Assembly (NCBI GenBank): GCA_036803025.1
Contig: DAIRVC010000063.1
Coordinates: 1-13,789 of the forward strand
DNA from: DAIRVC01 sp036803025
Lineage (GTDB): Bacteria > Chloroflexota > Anaerolineae > Anaerolineales > E44-bin32
Reading direction: 5' to 3'
DNA length: 13,789 nt
The notes below the pieces were generated by a model. That model was given only the letters and a program-made list of their open reading frames with translations, was not told the origin of the DNA and made no database searches. A program made the position numbers and the translations under genes. Of the stretch, positions 13,540 through 13,789 are shown piece by piece. The first letter of the stretch is position 1; every line of letters starts with the position of its first letter.

Positions 13540-13789
13540 CTGCGCGCCAGGCGCTTGAGCTGGCGACGCTTGGCGGGGCTCAGGTCCTCGGCCGCACGGA
13601 CATCGGCTCGCTCGAGGTCGGCCGGTGCGCCGATTTCGTCGCCTTCGATCTTAATCGACTGGACTACGCCGGCGCCTTGCACGACCCCGTCGCGGCGCTG
13701 ATCTTCTGCTCGCCGGCGACGGTGGACTTGAACTACGTGCACGGCCGTCCTGTCGTCCGATACGGCCGGCTGGTGACGGTGGATCTTCC
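13509..13789 (+). pseudogene. C-terminal part of the deaminase, in the -1 frame and cut by the window edge
   Basis: From 13509 a second frame reads PAIDDQPGLLTARQALELAT, then GGAQVLGRTDIGSLEVGRCA and DFVAFDLNRL. This is the standard C-terminal region of the same amidohydrolase family (metal-independent sandwich domain, with the G-x-AxxLG and IGSLxxGxxADFV motifs), and it is open to the end of the window. No ATG, GTG or TTG lies in this frame near the junction, so it cannot be translated alone. The frame is restored if one C is added to the CC at 13509-13510, reading L-R-P-A-I-D. This is a one-base loss, real or from sequencing. The true stop is outside the window. Confidence 0.75.

Noticed and set aside
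1..13789. tRNA, rRNA, CRISPR array, insertion sequence or attachment site
   Set aside because: I looked for cloverleaf-like segments, spaced direct repeats, transposase motifs and terminal inverted repeats in the gaps and found none. Gaps are short (the longest about 210 bp) and contain only promoters and hairpins.

Overview
The window is a GC-rich, densely coded stretch of bacterial chromosome. It holds eleven protein genes and no RNA gene, insertion sequence, CRISPR array or phage gene that I can recognise. The gene style (a Hanks kinase fused to a PD40 propeller, a DUF6498 protein, an 8-oxoguanine deaminase-like amidohydrolase and a MurA with Asp in place of the catalytic Cys) suggests Chloroflexota, perhaps an Anaerolineae-like lineage. 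That placement is inference from family resemblance, not from a marker phylogeny.

Layout. (1) 93-2227, minus strand: a two-gene operon of a SAM hydroxide adenosyltransferase (DUF62) followed by murA, joined by an ATGA overlap. (2) 2319-5274, plus strand: an unassigned polytopic membrane protein 22 bp upstream of gyrB. These two operons diverge from a 91-bp gap. (3) 5343-6170, minus strand: a DUF6498 membrane protein that converges on gyrB over a shared 12-bp-stem terminator. (4) 6293-8978, plus strand: an ECF sigma factor, an overlapping zinc-finger anti-sigma factor, a roughly ten-helix membrane protein joined by a GTGA overlap, and a small four-helix membrane protein, ending in a clear terminator. 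(5) 9192-11252: a receptor-type Ser/Thr kinase with an external six-bladed PD40 propeller. (6) 11455-12330: folD. (7) 12466 to the right edge: an 8-oxoguanine deaminase-like gene with a -1 frameshift near 13509. It runs out of the window.

How the genes fit together. Most are housekeeping functions (peptidoglycan precursor synthesis, DNA supercoiling, one-carbon metabolism, SAM and purine turnover). The two sensory modules are the sigma/anti-sigma operon and the kinase-propeller. The sigma operon is the most likely place for undescribed biology, because its two membrane proteins have no function I can assign and are bound to the regulator pair by overlap or close spacing.

A pattern across the window is that three operon-leading genes (2227 minus, 2319 plus, 6293 plus) have no Shine-Dalgarno sequence but a -10-like hexamer 6-10 nt before the start codon, as expected of leaderless mRNAs. 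Several downstream genes (murA, gyrB, the anti-sigma gene, 8475) carry purine-rich ribosome binding sites.
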